Of a stretch of DNA of 64,000 bases, positions 44,975 to 53,910 are shown one piece after another. The translations under genes and the position numbers were made by a program. The notes under the pieces were generated by a model. That model was given only the letters and a program-made list of their open reading frames with translations. It did no database searches and had not been told where the DNA came from. Numbering within the stretch: the first letter of the stretch is position 1; each line of letters opens with the position of its first letter. Source of the DNA: Rikenellaceae bacterium (lineage in GTDB: Bacteria; Bacteroidota; Bacteroidia; Bacteroidales; Rikenellaceae); NCBI GenBank assembly GCA_017464745.1, contig JAFTYJ010000048.1, positions 1 through 64,000 on the forward strand, in the 5' to 3' direction.

Positions 44975-46597
44975 ATGAAAAATTTTCTGAAAATAGTATT
45001 GTCGGCCGTGCTGTTGGCTGCTGCGTGGCTTGGTGGTTCGGGCCTTACGTTGTTGGTGGCTTTGGTGCCGCTGTTGTCGGTGAGTGCTTCGGAGGATGGC
45101 TCGGTGCGCGGTTTCTGGCGTATGGTGGGGTGGGTGACTCTGCTGTGGACTCTGTGGTATGCGCTTGATGTGTGGGGTGTGTGGATTGCTGCCCCCGTGG
45201 GTGTTCCTGCGGCGCTGTTCTTTGGATTGCTCTATACGGCAACCCCCTTTATGATTTATCACTTTGTGTCGAAACGAGCCCCAAAATCGTTGGCCTATGT
45301 GGTGTTGGTGTCGGCGTGGATTGCCGGCGAGCACCTCTACAATATCTCGCAGGCTTCGTTCCCGTGGCTCAACCTCGGTAACGGTTTTGCACACGGCTAC
45401 GGAACTCTGTTGGTGCAGTGGTACGAATGGACGGGTGTCTATGGCGGTACGCTGTGGGTGTTGTTGGTCAATATCCTTGTGTGGGAGATGATTCAGGCTC
45501 CCAGAGAGCAGTTGCGTCGTCGTTTGGTGGGCGTTGCGGCTGCGGTGCTTGTTCCCGTGGCGGTGTCGCTGACCCTCTATTTTACCTACACTCCCTCGGA
45601 GCGCACAATGGCGGTGACTATCGTCCAACCCAATATTGACTCCTATACCGAGAAGTTTACACTCTCGCAACGTGAGCAGACGGCCAACCTGGTGAGCCTT
45701 GCCTGTCGTGCACCTCAGGGTACCGAACTTATCGTTATGCCCGAAACGGCAATCGACGAGAGCCTTGTGGAGGGCGACGATATGGGCAGCGAATCGACCG
45801 AGAGTCTGCGACAAGTGCTGACGGAACGCTATCCCGAGGCCGAAATCATTGCAGGTGCCACAACCTACCGTATCTATAATACCGACCATAAACCTACCCC
45901 CACGGCACGACGTGTACGTGGTCCGTGGTACGATGTGTTCAATACCGCGTTGAGTATCGACACTACCAGCCATATCGAGTTGAGTCACAAATCCAAACTC
46001 GTTATCGGTGTGGAGATGATGCCAGATTGGGCTATCCTGCGCCCACTCTATGATATGATTATCGACCTGGGTGGTACAACGGGGCAGTTGGGTAGTGACT
46101 CCGTGCGTCAGGTGTTCCGTGTGGGCGACAAGGCCTACGCTACGGGTATCTGCTATGAGTCAATCTATGGTGCCCACTTTGCGGAGTATGTGCGCCGTGG
46201 TGCCGAACTTATGACCGTAATTACCAATGACGGCTGGTGGGGTACTTCGCCCATTCATCGCCAACACTTCGACTTCTCGCGCCTGCGTGCCATCGAAACT
46301 CGCCGAAGCATTGCGCGTAGTGCCAATACGGGTATCTCGGGATTTATCACTCCGCGTGGCGATGTTTACCAAACTCTGGGTTGGGATACGCGCGGTGTGT
46401 TGTCGGCTGTGGTGCCGCTGAGCGACGAACTAACCTTCTACACTCGTCACGGTGACTTGCTGGCACGCCTGAGCCGATTGCTGTTGGCTCTCAGTGCGCT
46501 CTACTTTGTGGCCTACACCTATCGCCGCAAAGACCTGCTGGTGGATGCACCCGCACCCCAAACCAAAAACAAATCCAAGAAAAAACGCTCGAAATAA
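44975..46597 (+). CDS. lnt: Apolipoprotein N-acyltransferase
   Basis: Inner-membrane enzyme that adds the third acyl chain to lipoproteins, needed for Lol export of the many lipoproteins encoded here. From the ATG at 44975 it has 540 aa: about six N-terminal membrane helices, then a periplasmic nitrilase-like domain with catalytic Glu in VMPETAIDE, Lys in SHKSKLVIGVEMMP and Cys in TGICYESIYG, and a last helix before a Lys-rich tail. Upstream codons of the frame lie before the promoter and are not used. It overlaps folC by 1 base (TAATG). Confidence 0.95.
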   Translation: MKNFLKIVLSAVLLAAAWLGGSGLTLLVALVPLLSVSASEDGSVRGFWRMVGWVTLLWTLWYALDVWGVWIAAPVGVPAALFFGLLYTATPFMIYHFVSKRAPKSLAYVVLVSAWIAGEHLYNISQASFPWLNLGNGFAHGYGTLLVQWYEWTGVYGGTLWVLLVNILVWEMIQAPREQLRRRLVGVAAAVLVPVAVSLTLYFTYTPSERTMAVTIVQPNIDSYTEKFTLSQREQTANLVSLACRAPQGTELIVMPETAIDESLVEGDDMGSESTESLRQVLTERYPEAEIIAGATTYRIYNTDHKPTPTARRVRGPWYDVFNTALSIDTTSHIELSHKSKLVIGVEMMPDWAILRPLYDMIIDLGGTTGQLGSDSVRQVFRVGDKAYATGICYESIYGAHFAEYVRRGAELMTVITNDGWWGTSPIHRQHFDFSRLRAIETRRSIARSANTGISGFITPRGDVYQTLGWDTRGVLSAVVPLSDELTFYTRHGDLLARLSRLLLALSALYFVAYTYRRKDLLVDAPAPQTKNKSKKKRSK

Positions 46598-47889
46598 TGA
46601 CCTACGAAGAGACCCTTGATTATCTGTACAACTCGCTGCCGTCGTTCCAGAATATCGGTAGTGATGCCTACAAACCAGGACTTGACAACATCCAGGCGTT
46701 CTGCCGCACGCTGGGTAACCCCCACCGCAGTTACCGCACAATCCACGTCGCGGGAACCAACGGTAAAGGCTCTGTGTCGCACACCATAGCCTCGGTGTTG
46801 CAATCGGCGGGCTACCACGTCGGATTGTTCACCTCGCCCCACTTGTTGGACTTCCGCGAGCGAATCCGTGTCGATGGCCAGATGATTGACCCTTCGGAGG
46901 TTGTGGGTTTTGTGGAGCGCTATCGCGGACGTATGGAGCAACTCGGGTTGTCGTTCTTTGAGATGACCGCCGCAATGGCTTTCAAATACTTTGAGCGTTG
47001 CTCGGTAGATGTGGCCGTTATCGAGGTGGGACTCGGCGGACGACTCGATGCTACCAATATCATAGCCCCCGAGTTGTGCGTTATCACCAACATCGGACTC
47101 GACCATACTGCTCTGCTTGGAGGTACCATTAGCGAGATTGCACGCGAGAAGGCCGGTATCATCAAACGTGCCGTGCCTGTGATTATCGGTGAGAGCCACC
47201 CCGAGAGCGATGAGGTGTTTGAGCAGACGGCTGTTCAGATGACAGCCCCGATATGCTTTGCCGACCAAGCCTTTGAGTGTGTGGATGTGGTGCCCGTGGG
47301 AGGAGGTCGCAGTCGCTATACCATTGAGGCTCTGGGAAATGGTACGACACGCGAGTTGGAGTATGACCTGCAAGGCCGCTGCCAACGCAAAAATATAGTG
47401 ACCGCATTTACGGCACTCAAAATCCTGCACGACTACACCTCGCTGAGTATCAACAATCGTGCTCTGCGTGAGGGCTTCCGTGATGCTGCGTTCCAAACGG
47501 GACTTATGGGTCGCTGGCAGACCATTGGTACTTCGCCGCTGACAATTTGTGATACCGCACATAATGCCCACGGATTGACCGATGCTATGGCTCAGGTCGG
47601 CGAACTTGACGTTTCGGAGTTGTGGATGGTGCTGGGTGTTGTGTCCGACAAGGATGTGTCTGCAATTTTGCCGCTTATGCCCCGTGGAGCACACTATGTG
47701 TTCACCCGTGCGAGTGTTGAGCGTGCCCTGCCTGCTGAGGAGTTGGCTGCCCGTTTCCGTGAGGCGGGAATTGAGGGCGAGGTCATCGGCTCGGTTCGTG
47801 AGGCTGTGGCTTATGCCCGCGCACACGCTCCCAAAGATGGCGCAGTGTATGTCGGCGGAAGCACCTTTGTAGTGGCCGAAGCGCTCTAA
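46597..47889 (+). CDS. folC: Folylpolyglutamate / dihydrofolate synthase
   Basis: Mur-ligase-type enzyme that adds Glu to dihydropteroate and folates. 430 aa with the P-loop AGTNGKGSVSH (near 50), the TSPHLLDFRERIRV block, VIEVGLGGRLDATNII and the C-terminal CDTAHNAHGL. Translation is coupled to lnt by the overlapping start. folB of the same pathway is at 53554. Confidence 0.96.
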   Translation: MTYEETLDYLYNSLPSFQNIGSDAYKPGLDNIQAFCRTLGNPHRSYRTIHVAGTNGKGSVSHTIASVLQSAGYHVGLFTSPHLLDFRERIRVDGQMIDPSEVVGFVERYRGRMEQLGLSFFEMTAAMAFKYFERCSVDVAVIEVGLGGRLDATNIIAPELCVITNIGLDHTALLGGTISEIAREKAGIIKRAVPVIIGESHPESDEVFEQTAVQMTAPICFADQAFECVDVVPVGGGRSRYTIEALGNGTTRELEYDLQGRCQRKNIVTAFTALKILHDYTSLSINNRALREGFRDAAFQTGLMGRWQTIGTSPLTICDTAHNAHGLTDAMAQVGELDVSELWMVLGVVSDKDVSAILPLMPRGAHYVFTRASVERALPAEELAARFREAGIEGEVIGSVREAVAYARAHAPKDGAVYVGGSTFVVAEAL

Positions 47890-47989
47890 AACCTCTTCCA
47901 AAGTGGGCTGAACCCCCAAAACCCCCACAAAATGTTAATAATATGGGGATAACTTGTGGCGCGGAATGGTTTTCGCACCGCTGTGATGT

Positions 47990-47997
47990 TGTACCTT
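47990..47997 (+). promoter_or_regulatory. Promoter -7 of the DUF3467 gene
   Basis: TACCTTTG, 71 bases before the ATG. The rest of the 178-base gap after folC shows no hairpin terminator. Confidence 0.5.
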
Positions 47998-48067
47998 TGT
48001 GGTTGGCTGTTGCACGCGATAGAGAAAATAGTGTAAAGATGCAACGCCTGACATCACACCAAAAACT

Positions 48068-48391
48068 ATGTCTGAAATCAAAAAACTCGGAATTGACATC
48101 CAACTTGACGAGGAGTTGGCGCAAGGCGTTTACTCCAACTTTGCGATTATCTCGCATTCGTCGTCGGAATTTGTACTCGACTTTGCCGCAACAATGCCCG
48201 GTGTGTCGAAAGCCAAAATCAAAAGCCGTGTAGTGTTGGCACCCGAACACGCCAAACGTCTGCTGTTGTCGTTGCAGGAGAATGTTACTCGCTATGAGAG
48301 TGCGATGGGACGAATAAATCTCCCCTCACCTCCTATGAAAGACGAGGACCCGTCGCAGGTTACGATGGGCTATAATGTTGGCGAGGCTTAG
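48068..48391 (+). CDS. DUF3467 family protein
   Basis: Small cytoplasmic protein of 107 aa. The core GVYSNFAIISHSSSEFVLDFAATMPGVSKAKIKSRVVLAPEHAKRLL is diagnostic of DUF3467, a family found widely next to RNA polymerase or peptidase genes in Bacteroidetes and of unknown function. No signal or membrane segment. Complete. Confidence 0.9.
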   Translation: MSEIKKLGIDIQLDEELAQGVYSNFAIISHSSSEFVLDFAATMPGVSKAKIKSRVVLAPEHAKRLLLSLQENVTRYESAMGRINLPSPPMKDEDPSQVTMGYNVGEA

Positions 48392-48527
48392 TTTGGCGGC
48401 GAACTGACAGGGAGCGCCGTATTTGCGGACCCCAAAAGTCAGTTGTACAACACCAACCCCAAATCTTATAACAAAAATACTAATCAAGGGAGATACCACC
48501 GAGTGTTTCCCTGTTGTCGCTTTTAAT

Positions 48528-49106
48528 ATGGAACAGAAAGATACTCAATACTACGACGATTTCGAAAACAATCTGTTGGAGAAACTGCTCGGACAACTCA
48601 CCTCGCTCAGCGTGTTGGAGGGTACGTTGCTCGGCTCCGAGGATATTGATGCCCGTTGGCACGACCTCGCACCCGAATATATGGCCGATGCTGTACCCCA
48701 ACTCAATACCTATCCCGCTGCCGCTATCGCTTGGGCGGGTTATGTAGGTATGGCTGTGGCTCACCGTTGGGACGAGGATTGGATTTTGTACTCGACCGAG
48801 CCTTATGCCGACCTACTCGGTCCGCGCGGATTCGACGATATGGACGAACATATTGTGCAGGATATTCTCCGCTTGCGCTTGGAGGGGCCCGAGGCTACAC
48901 GCATCGAGGATGTGATGCGTGGATTGGCACAAACAGCCATCACGACCATCCGTCACGAGCAGATTGAGGGACAAACCACACAAGCGTTCTATGTGTTTGC
49001 ACGCACGGCACGTGTGATGTTCCGCTTGGGTGCCGCTATGGAGTTGCGTCGCTTGGGCTACCGTTTCGAAAAGGTCAATATGGGACCCGAGACTCCTGTT
49101 GTCTGA
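48528..49106 (+). CDS. Conserved hypothetical protein
   Basis: 192-aa soluble protein from the ATG at 48528 (EQKDTQYYDDFENNLLEKLLGQ); the frame is open to 48423 but those codons lack conserved-looking features. It is acidic and helical, Trp-rich in the middle (WHDLAPEYM, AIAWAGYVGMAVAHRWDEDW) and has a long helix near the end (FVFARTARVMFRLGAAMELRRLGY in part). I do not recognise a family. It lies 136 bases after the DUF3467 gene and 22 bases before the GH3 gene, so it may share an operon with the latter. Confidence 0.7.
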   Translation: MEQKDTQYYDDFENNLLEKLLGQLTSLSVLEGTLLGSEDIDARWHDLAPEYMADAVPQLNTYPAAAIAWAGYVGMAVAHRWDEDWILYSTEPYADLLGPRGFDDMDEHIVQDILRLRLEGPEATRIEDVMRGLAQTAITTIRHEQIEGQTTQAFYVFARTARVMFRLGAAMELRRLGYRFEKVNMGPETPVV

Positions 49107-49128
49107 TAATATCTAAAAATACTACAAT

Positions 49129-51507
49129 ATGCGTAAACTACTGATTTCGCTGTTGGCCATTACCTCGATGTTGTCGGCCTCGGCACAACAAATTAAACTC
49201 TCGGCCGATAATATCGACCAAGTGGTGGAGGCTATGAGTCTCGAAGATAAGTGTCACCTTGTTGTGGGAACTTCGTTCCTGTCGGATGAGGAGACCCGTG
49301 GCGTTGTGGGTTATACCCGTAGTATTGTGCCGGGTGCTGCCGGAACTACCTTCCCGTTGGAGAAATATGGCGTTCCGGCTGTGGTATTTGCCGACGGCCC
49401 TGCGGGACTGCGTATCTCGCCTACTCGTCGTGGCACCGACAAGACGTTCTATTGCACGGGATTCCCTATTGGTGTGGCTATGGCCTCGACTTGGAACGAG
49501 GAACTGATTTCGGAGGTTGGTCGCGCCACGGGCGAAGAGGTGTTGGAGTACAATGTGGACGTAATTCTCGGTCCGGGTGTCAATCTGATGCGTAACCCGC
49601 TGTGTGGTCGTAACTTCGAGTATTACTCCGAGGACCCCCTGTTGGCAGGTAAGAGCGCTGCGGCAATGATTCGCGGTGTGCAATCCGTGGGCGTGGGTAC
49701 CTCTATCAAACACTTTGCTGTTAATAACCAAGAGATTAACCGTTTGGCCAACGACTCGCGTGTGGATATTCGTACCCTTAGGGAGTTGTACCTGCGTGTG
49801 TTCCAAATCGCTATTGAGGAGGCGCAACCCTGGACCGTGATGACATCCTACAACTTTGTGAATGGTCGTTACACCTCGGAGGACCCCGGATTGCTCGACA
49901 GCATTATGCGTCGTGAGTGGGGATTCCGTGGTGCCGTAGTGTCGGATTGGGGCGGCGGTGTGAATGTCGTCAAACAGATGCAGGCCGGTAACGATATGCT
50001 CCAACCCGGTTTTACTCACCTCTTCACCCGTCTGGTAGAGGCTGTTAATGATGGCCGTTTGGACGAGAAATACCTGGATGCCTGCTGCCGCCGTATTCTG
50101 CAACTTGTGGTATTGTCGCCCAAGTTCCGCGGCTACAAACATACCGATGCACCCGACCTCAAAGCACACGCCGAGGTGGCTCGTAAGGCCGCAGCCGAGG
50201 GTATGATTCTGCTCAAAAACGAAGATAAAGCACTCCCCGTCGCAACGACCAAAAAGGTGGCCCTGTTTGGTACTACCTCTTATAAGTTCATTGCAGGCGG
50301 TACAGGTTCGGGTGAGGTGAACAAAGCCTATGTGGTCGAGATGCGTGATGCTATGCAGGAGGCGGGTTATAAACTCGACCCCACGGTAGATGCACTCTAT
50401 GCTGCACATATGGCTGCCGAGAAGGAGCGCTTGGACCCCATCAACTCCAAACGTCTGTGGTGTGTGCCTAAGTTTATGGAGGACCAACTGCCCAATATCG
50501 TTGAGGTTGCCCGTAATGCCGCAGCCGCAACCGATGCAGCATTCATCACTATTGGTCGCAACTCGGGTGAGGGTTACGATCGCCACATCAAGGATGACTA
50601 TCTGCTCAAAGCCGATGAATTGGAGATGATAAAGGCTGTTAGCGACGAGTTCCACAAAGCAGGCAAAAAGGTCAGTGTAGTGCTGAATGTGTGTGGCTTG
50701 GTGGATGTTACGGCGTGGAGGGAGCAGGTGGATGCAATTCTGCTGTGCTGGCTGCCCGGACAAGAGGGTGGTAATGCTGTGGCCGATGTGCTGAGTGGCA
50801 AGACCTCGCCGAGTGGTCACCTTACTGCCTCGATGCCTATGAGTTACTCCGATGTCAAGGCGCAGACTTTCCCCGAGAATATCTATGTTGACGACCGAAA
50901 CGCATCGTTCTATCGCTACTCCGATTCGGAAAAGATGTATGAGCAACCCGATATTGACTATACCAACTATTACGAGGGTATTTGGGTGGGCTACCGCGAC
51001 TATGCAACCCACAACATCCCCGTAGCCTATCCGTTTGGTCACGGACTTACCTACTCGTCGTTTGAGGTAAGCCGTATGGCAGCGCGTGTGGATGGCGACA
51101 CTTTGCGCGTAAGTTGCCGTGTGAGCAACGTTGGCGATGCTCCTGCCAAACAGGTGGTGCAACTCTACTCGTCGCAACATCGCCCGAGTATGCCCAAGCC
51201 CGCTATTGAGTTGCGTGGTTATGCCAAGACGCGCGAGTTGGCCGCAGGCGAGAGTCAGCAGGTCGAAATCAACGTTCCGTTGCGCTATTTGGCCGCTTAC
51301 GACGACCCCGGGTGTCGCTGGGTTGTGGATGCCGATACCTATACACTGAGTCTTGGTTTTTCGAGCGAGGATGTTCGTGCAACCCGCAAGGTACGTATTG
51401 CCCGTCCGCTGTATGAGTCGACAAGCAACTCTATGCGTCCCGAAGAGCCGCTCGGTGGTACTATCTTTATCGACAAACCGCTCGACAAACGTATACCGTT
51501 GAAATAG
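49129..51507 (+). CDS. Glycoside hydrolase family 3 (beta-glucosidase type)
   Basis: Secreted 792-aa enzyme with a signal peptide (about 1-19). The catalytic TIM-barrel domain has FADGPAGLRIS, the KHF motif region TSIKHFAVNNQEINR and the nucleophile Asp273 in VVSDWGGG; the second alpha/beta domain (about 360-600) supplies the acid/base, and a fibronectin-III-like domain closes the protein. Beta-glucosidase or a related exo-activity is likely; exact substrate unknown. No SusC/SusD pair is nearby, so it is not part of a visible polysaccharide utilisation locus. Confidence 0.92.
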   Translation: MRKLLISLLAITSMLSASAQQIKLSADNIDQVVEAMSLEDKCHLVVGTSFLSDEETRGVVGYTRSIVPGAAGTTFPLEKYGVPAVVFADGPAGLRISPTRRGTDKTFYCTGFPIGVAMASTWNEELISEVGRATGEEVLEYNVDVILGPGVNLMRNPLCGRNFEYYSEDPLLAGKSAAAMIRGVQSVGVGTSIKHFAVNNQEINRLANDSRVDIRTLRELYLRVFQIAIEEAQPWTVMTSYNFVNGRYTSEDPGLLDSIMRREWGFRGAVVSDWGGGVNVVKQMQAGNDMLQPGFTHLFTRLVEAVNDGRLDEKYLDACCRRILQLVVLSPKFRGYKHTDAPDLKAHAEVARKAAAEGMILLKNEDKALPVATTKKVALFGTTSYKFIAGGTGSGEVNKAYVVEMRDAMQEAGYKLDPTVDALYAAHMAAEKERLDPINSKRLWCVPKFMEDQLPNIVEVARNAAAATDAAFITIGRNSGEGYDRHIKDDYLLKADELEMIKAVSDEFHKAGKKVSVVLNVCGLVDVTAWREQVDAILLCWLPGQEGGNAVADVLSGKTSPSGHLTASMPMSYSDVKAQTFPENIYVDDRNASFYRYSDSEKMYEQPDIDYTNYYEGIWVGYRDYATHNIPVAYPFGHGLTYSSFEVSRMAARVDGDTLRVSCRVSNVGDAPAKQVVQLYSSQHRPSMPKPAIELRGYAKTRELAAGESQQVEINVPLRYLAAYDDPGCRWVVDADTYTLSLGFSSEDVRATRKVRIARPLYESTSNSMRPEEPLGGTIFIDKPLDKRIPLK

Positions 51508-51526
51508 TGCTTACGGCCTGAAATAT

Positions 51527-51566
51527 TACGGGGCTGTCCATTTGATTGGACAGCCCCGTAGTTTTT
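51527..51566. terminator. Terminator of GH3 gene
   Basis: Perfect 14-bp stem (51527-51540 with 51547-51560) and 6-nt loop, followed by GTTTTT. Confidence 0.9.
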
Positions 51567-51573
51567 GTAGTGG

Positions 51574-51888
51574 TTATTTTGTTTTGGGTGGTGGCAGTAC
51601 GTCGAGGAGGGTTTGCAACACCTGCTCGGTGTGGGTTTTGTGGCCGACATCCAGAATGTAGCGCTCTTTGGCGCCGGGGTAGGGTATTCCGCGTTCGGCA
51701 TCGCTCATAAGGGTATCAATAGCAGTGTGAGGTTTGATGTACACACAGTTGTCGCACGCCACAGCCACGGCTATACCATTTATATATATAGTATAGTCGC
51801 CAAACATTTTTCGCATCAGTACAGTTCCCAGATTGAGACTTTCCAATTGCGTTTGTACAAACTCTATAAATTCCAAATTGCACGCCAT
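51574..51888 (-). CDS. TfoX N-terminal domain protein
   Basis: 104-aa cytoplasmic protein resembling the N-terminal domain of TfoX/Sxy competence regulators: MRKMFGDYTIYINGIAVAVACDNCVYIKP is the hallmark. The C-terminal TfoX domain is absent. Stand-alone versions are common and uncharacterised. Monocistronic. Confidence 0.85.
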   Translation of the reverse strand: MACNLEFIEFVQTQLESLNLGTVLMRKMFGDYTIYINGIAVAVACDNCVYIKPHTAIDTLMSDAERGIPYPGAKERYILDVGHKTHTEQVLQTLLDVLPPPKTK

Positions 51889-51925
51889 AGGATGAAGTTT
51901 TGAGATGATATGGTGGGTTGATACA

Positions 51926-51957
51926 ACAAAGGGCTGTCCAAACGAACAGCCCTTTGT
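51926..51957. terminator. Terminator of the OmpA-family gene
   Basis: Stem ACAAAGGGCTGT/ACAGCCCTTTGT (51926-51937, 51946-51957), loop of 8. The minus-strand side continues TTGTATC, a weak T-tract. Confidence 0.75.
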
Positions 51958-51980
51958 GATAAGTCCTCGACTGAGGAGTC

Positions 51981-53246
51981 TTAGTTTACGTAAGCAGCAC
52001 GGTTGAGGATTTGTGCGCCGTATTTGTCAACGGTGTCACCATAACCCACAGCCTCGATTTGATCGGGGTTGCAACCGAATTTCTCAACCAACACCTTCTT
52101 CACGTTGTCAGCACGTTTTTGCGACAGGGTTTGGTTGTATGCTGCGGTACCGGTTTGTTTGTCGGCATAACCGGCAACGGTGTATTTTTGGTCGGGGTTG
52201 GCGTTGATCTCGTCAGCAACGTAACCCAGGTTAATCATATCCTTCTTGGTGATGTCAGCCTTGTTGATGGGGAAGAATACGGTGTACGATACACCCGACT
52301 CCAAGTTAGCACCATTGGTACCATAGCCTTTGGGGCGTTTGCATTGGTTCTCTTTGCACTCCTCCAAATCTTTGTTGGCGCTTGCAAGGTCGTTAGCCAA
52401 TTTGTCGGCGCGGTCGTTAGCATTAGCCAACTCGTTCTCCAAGTCTTTGATGCGGTCTTGGTAGGGAGCAACCTCGGCGTTGGCAGCGGCAACAGCGGCA
52501 GCGGCAACAGCAGCAGCGGTTTGGAAACCACGTTGTTTGAATTTGTAGGTAATGCCTGCGCTAATCGAAGGGATAACACCAACCATACCAACAATACCCT
52601 CACCGGCGAACTCTTGACGAACCATCATCGCTTTGAGTTCGAGGTTGATGTCGATTTGCTCGCATACACGGAATACGTTGTTCAAGCCGAACGACATTGC
52701 ATACTCCGAGTTGGTGCTCCAATGGTCGTTCTCGTCGTGACCACGGCTCCAAGCAACACCCATACCTACGATACCTACGGCGCTATAAACGCGGTCCTCG
52801 CGGTAGCCGCCAATCCAGTTTGACAGGTTAACCATACCGTCAACGTCAATCAGGCCATAACCGAATTTCGAGGTGTATTTACCCCATTTCGATTGAGGAA
52901 CGTTGGTGTTGAAATAGTCACCTTTGGCGTTGGTGTAGCTGGTCAGGTAGTGAGTACCTTGTCCGTGCAGACGAACTCCGAAGATGGGAGTAATCCATTT
53001 GCCTACGCTTCCCTCAATCATCCAACGTACTTTGTTGCGATAGTGAAGGTTGGTGGCGTTGTTGGGGGTTTGAACGTCCATACGACCCCAGGTGTTGATA
53101 CCGGCACCTACGCTAATGTACCAGTTGTCCCAGAAACCATTGGTAACGTACGGGCCGTGAGATTTTTCGCTTTTAGTCTCGCCGTCGGCTGCAAACAGGG
53201 CAGTCGAAGCAAACACAAGTGCAAGAGTAAGTAATAATTTTTTCAT
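51981..53246 (-). CDS. OmpA-family outer-membrane protein
   Basis: 421-aa abundant outer-membrane protein. Signal peptide about 1-20; N-terminal strand-rich barrel (WDNWYISVGAGINTWG to SISAGITYKFKQRGF, about 40-235); an Ala-rich stretch and coiled-coil linker (DRIKDLENELANANDRADKLANDLASANKDLEEC in part, about 260-300); and a C-terminal OmpA peptidoglycan-binding domain (VFFPINKADITKKD; DKQTGTAAYNQTLSQKRADNVKKVL). The domain ends LNRAAYVN, slightly short of the usual NRR-V ending. Codons are biased toward one synonym per residue, as in ribosomal genes. A -7-like element (CAAAGTAA, 53395-53402) gives a leader of about 140 nt. Confidence 0.93.
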   Translation of the reverse strand: MKKLLLTLALVFASTALFAADGETKSEKSHGPYVTNGFWDNWYISVGAGINTWGRMDVQTPNNATNLHYRNKVRWMIEGSVGKWITPIFGVRLHGQGTHYLTSYTNAKGDYFNTNVPQSKWGKYTSKFGYGLIDVDGMVNLSNWIGGYREDRVYSAVGIVGMGVAWSRGHDENDHWSTNSEYAMSFGLNNVFRVCEQIDINLELKAMMVRQEFAGEGIVGMVGVIPSISAGITYKFKQRGFQTAAAVAAAAVAAANAEVAPYQDRIKDLENELANANDRADKLANDLASANKDLEECKENQCKRPKGYGTNGANLESGVSYTVFFPINKADITKKDMINLGYVADEINANPDQKYTVAGYADKQTGTAAYNQTLSQKRADNVKKVLVEKFGCNPDQIEAVGYGDTVDKYGAQILNRAAYVN

Positions 53247-53553
53247 ACTTTCAAGTGTTTATTTTTCTGTTTTCTTATTTCGTTAATCTGCTGCTAGGTA
53301 ACTTGTTACCTCGATTTTGGGCTCTTGCAACAATCTTGCCGTTTGCCCTTTTTCGGAGGTATTCGGTCGCTTTCGCGCGTAGTATAATATGGTACAAAGT
53401 AAGTATTTTTCTTCAAAAACTCCAAATCTTTGTACAATTTTTTTTGATATAAAAATATACAGCACCCCTTTGTGGCCCGTTCTGTGGCGTTGCGTCGGGG
53501 CGTAAAGTGTTGCTGCAATAGACGTGCCGTAAAGCGGTTGTCGTGGTGGCGAA
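53247..53553. other. Intergenic region upstream of OmpA gene
   Basis: About 300 bases with the probable OmpA promoter on minus (near 53395-53402) and a long leader. No gene or terminator for folB is obvious in the remaining GC-rich part next to folB. Confidence 0.5.
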
Positions 53554-53907
53554 TTATCGGATTATGGTGGCCGAAACGCGCGCAACCTTGCCACCTAGCG
53601 GCGGTGCAAGTTTTGTCACTCGAACCTCGACTCGGAGTATGTCGTTCCACGAGGCTTTGATGCGGTCGGCGATACGCAGTGCTACGTTTTCGACAATGTT
53701 GGATGTGATGGCCATCTCCTCTCGAATTAACTCATATACAGTGAGATAATTGACTGTTGATGTGACGTCGTCGCGCTCGGCAGCGTCGCCTATTTCGGCT
53801 TCGATGCACACATCTACCACAAAGCGGTTGCCCACCTTTTTTTCCAAATCATAACAGCCGTGGTAGGCGCGAAACTCGGCACCCTCCACGCGAATAGTGG
53901 TAATCAT
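53554..53907 (-). CDS. folB: Dihydroneopterin aldolase
   Basis: Folate-pathway aldolase of 117 aa releasing glycolaldehyde from 7,8-dihydroneopterin. It has AYHGCYDLEKKVGNRFVVDV (catalytic Glu region), the TVNYLTVYELI segment and the Lys of VRVTKLAPPLGG. It begins 3 bases after the kinase stop and is cotranscribed with it. Complete. Confidence 0.93.
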   Translation of the reverse strand: MITTIRVEGAEFRAYHGCYDLEKKVGNRFVVDVCIEAEIGDAAERDDVTSTVNYLTVYELIREEMAITSNIVENVALRIADRIKASWNDILRVEVRVTKLAPPLGGKVARVSATIIR

Positions 53908-53910
53908 ACG

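Noticed and set aside
43532-45988. An 818-codon minus-strand open frame
   Set aside because: Only the last 233 codons are cmk. The upstream part is antisense to lnt and overlaps the LysE-family gene; its translation is His/Arg/Pro-rich without any family, as expected of a shadow frame.
49129-51507. Polysaccharide utilisation locus around the GH3 enzyme
   Set aside because: No SusC, SusD, sensor or other carbohydrate enzymes are adjacent.
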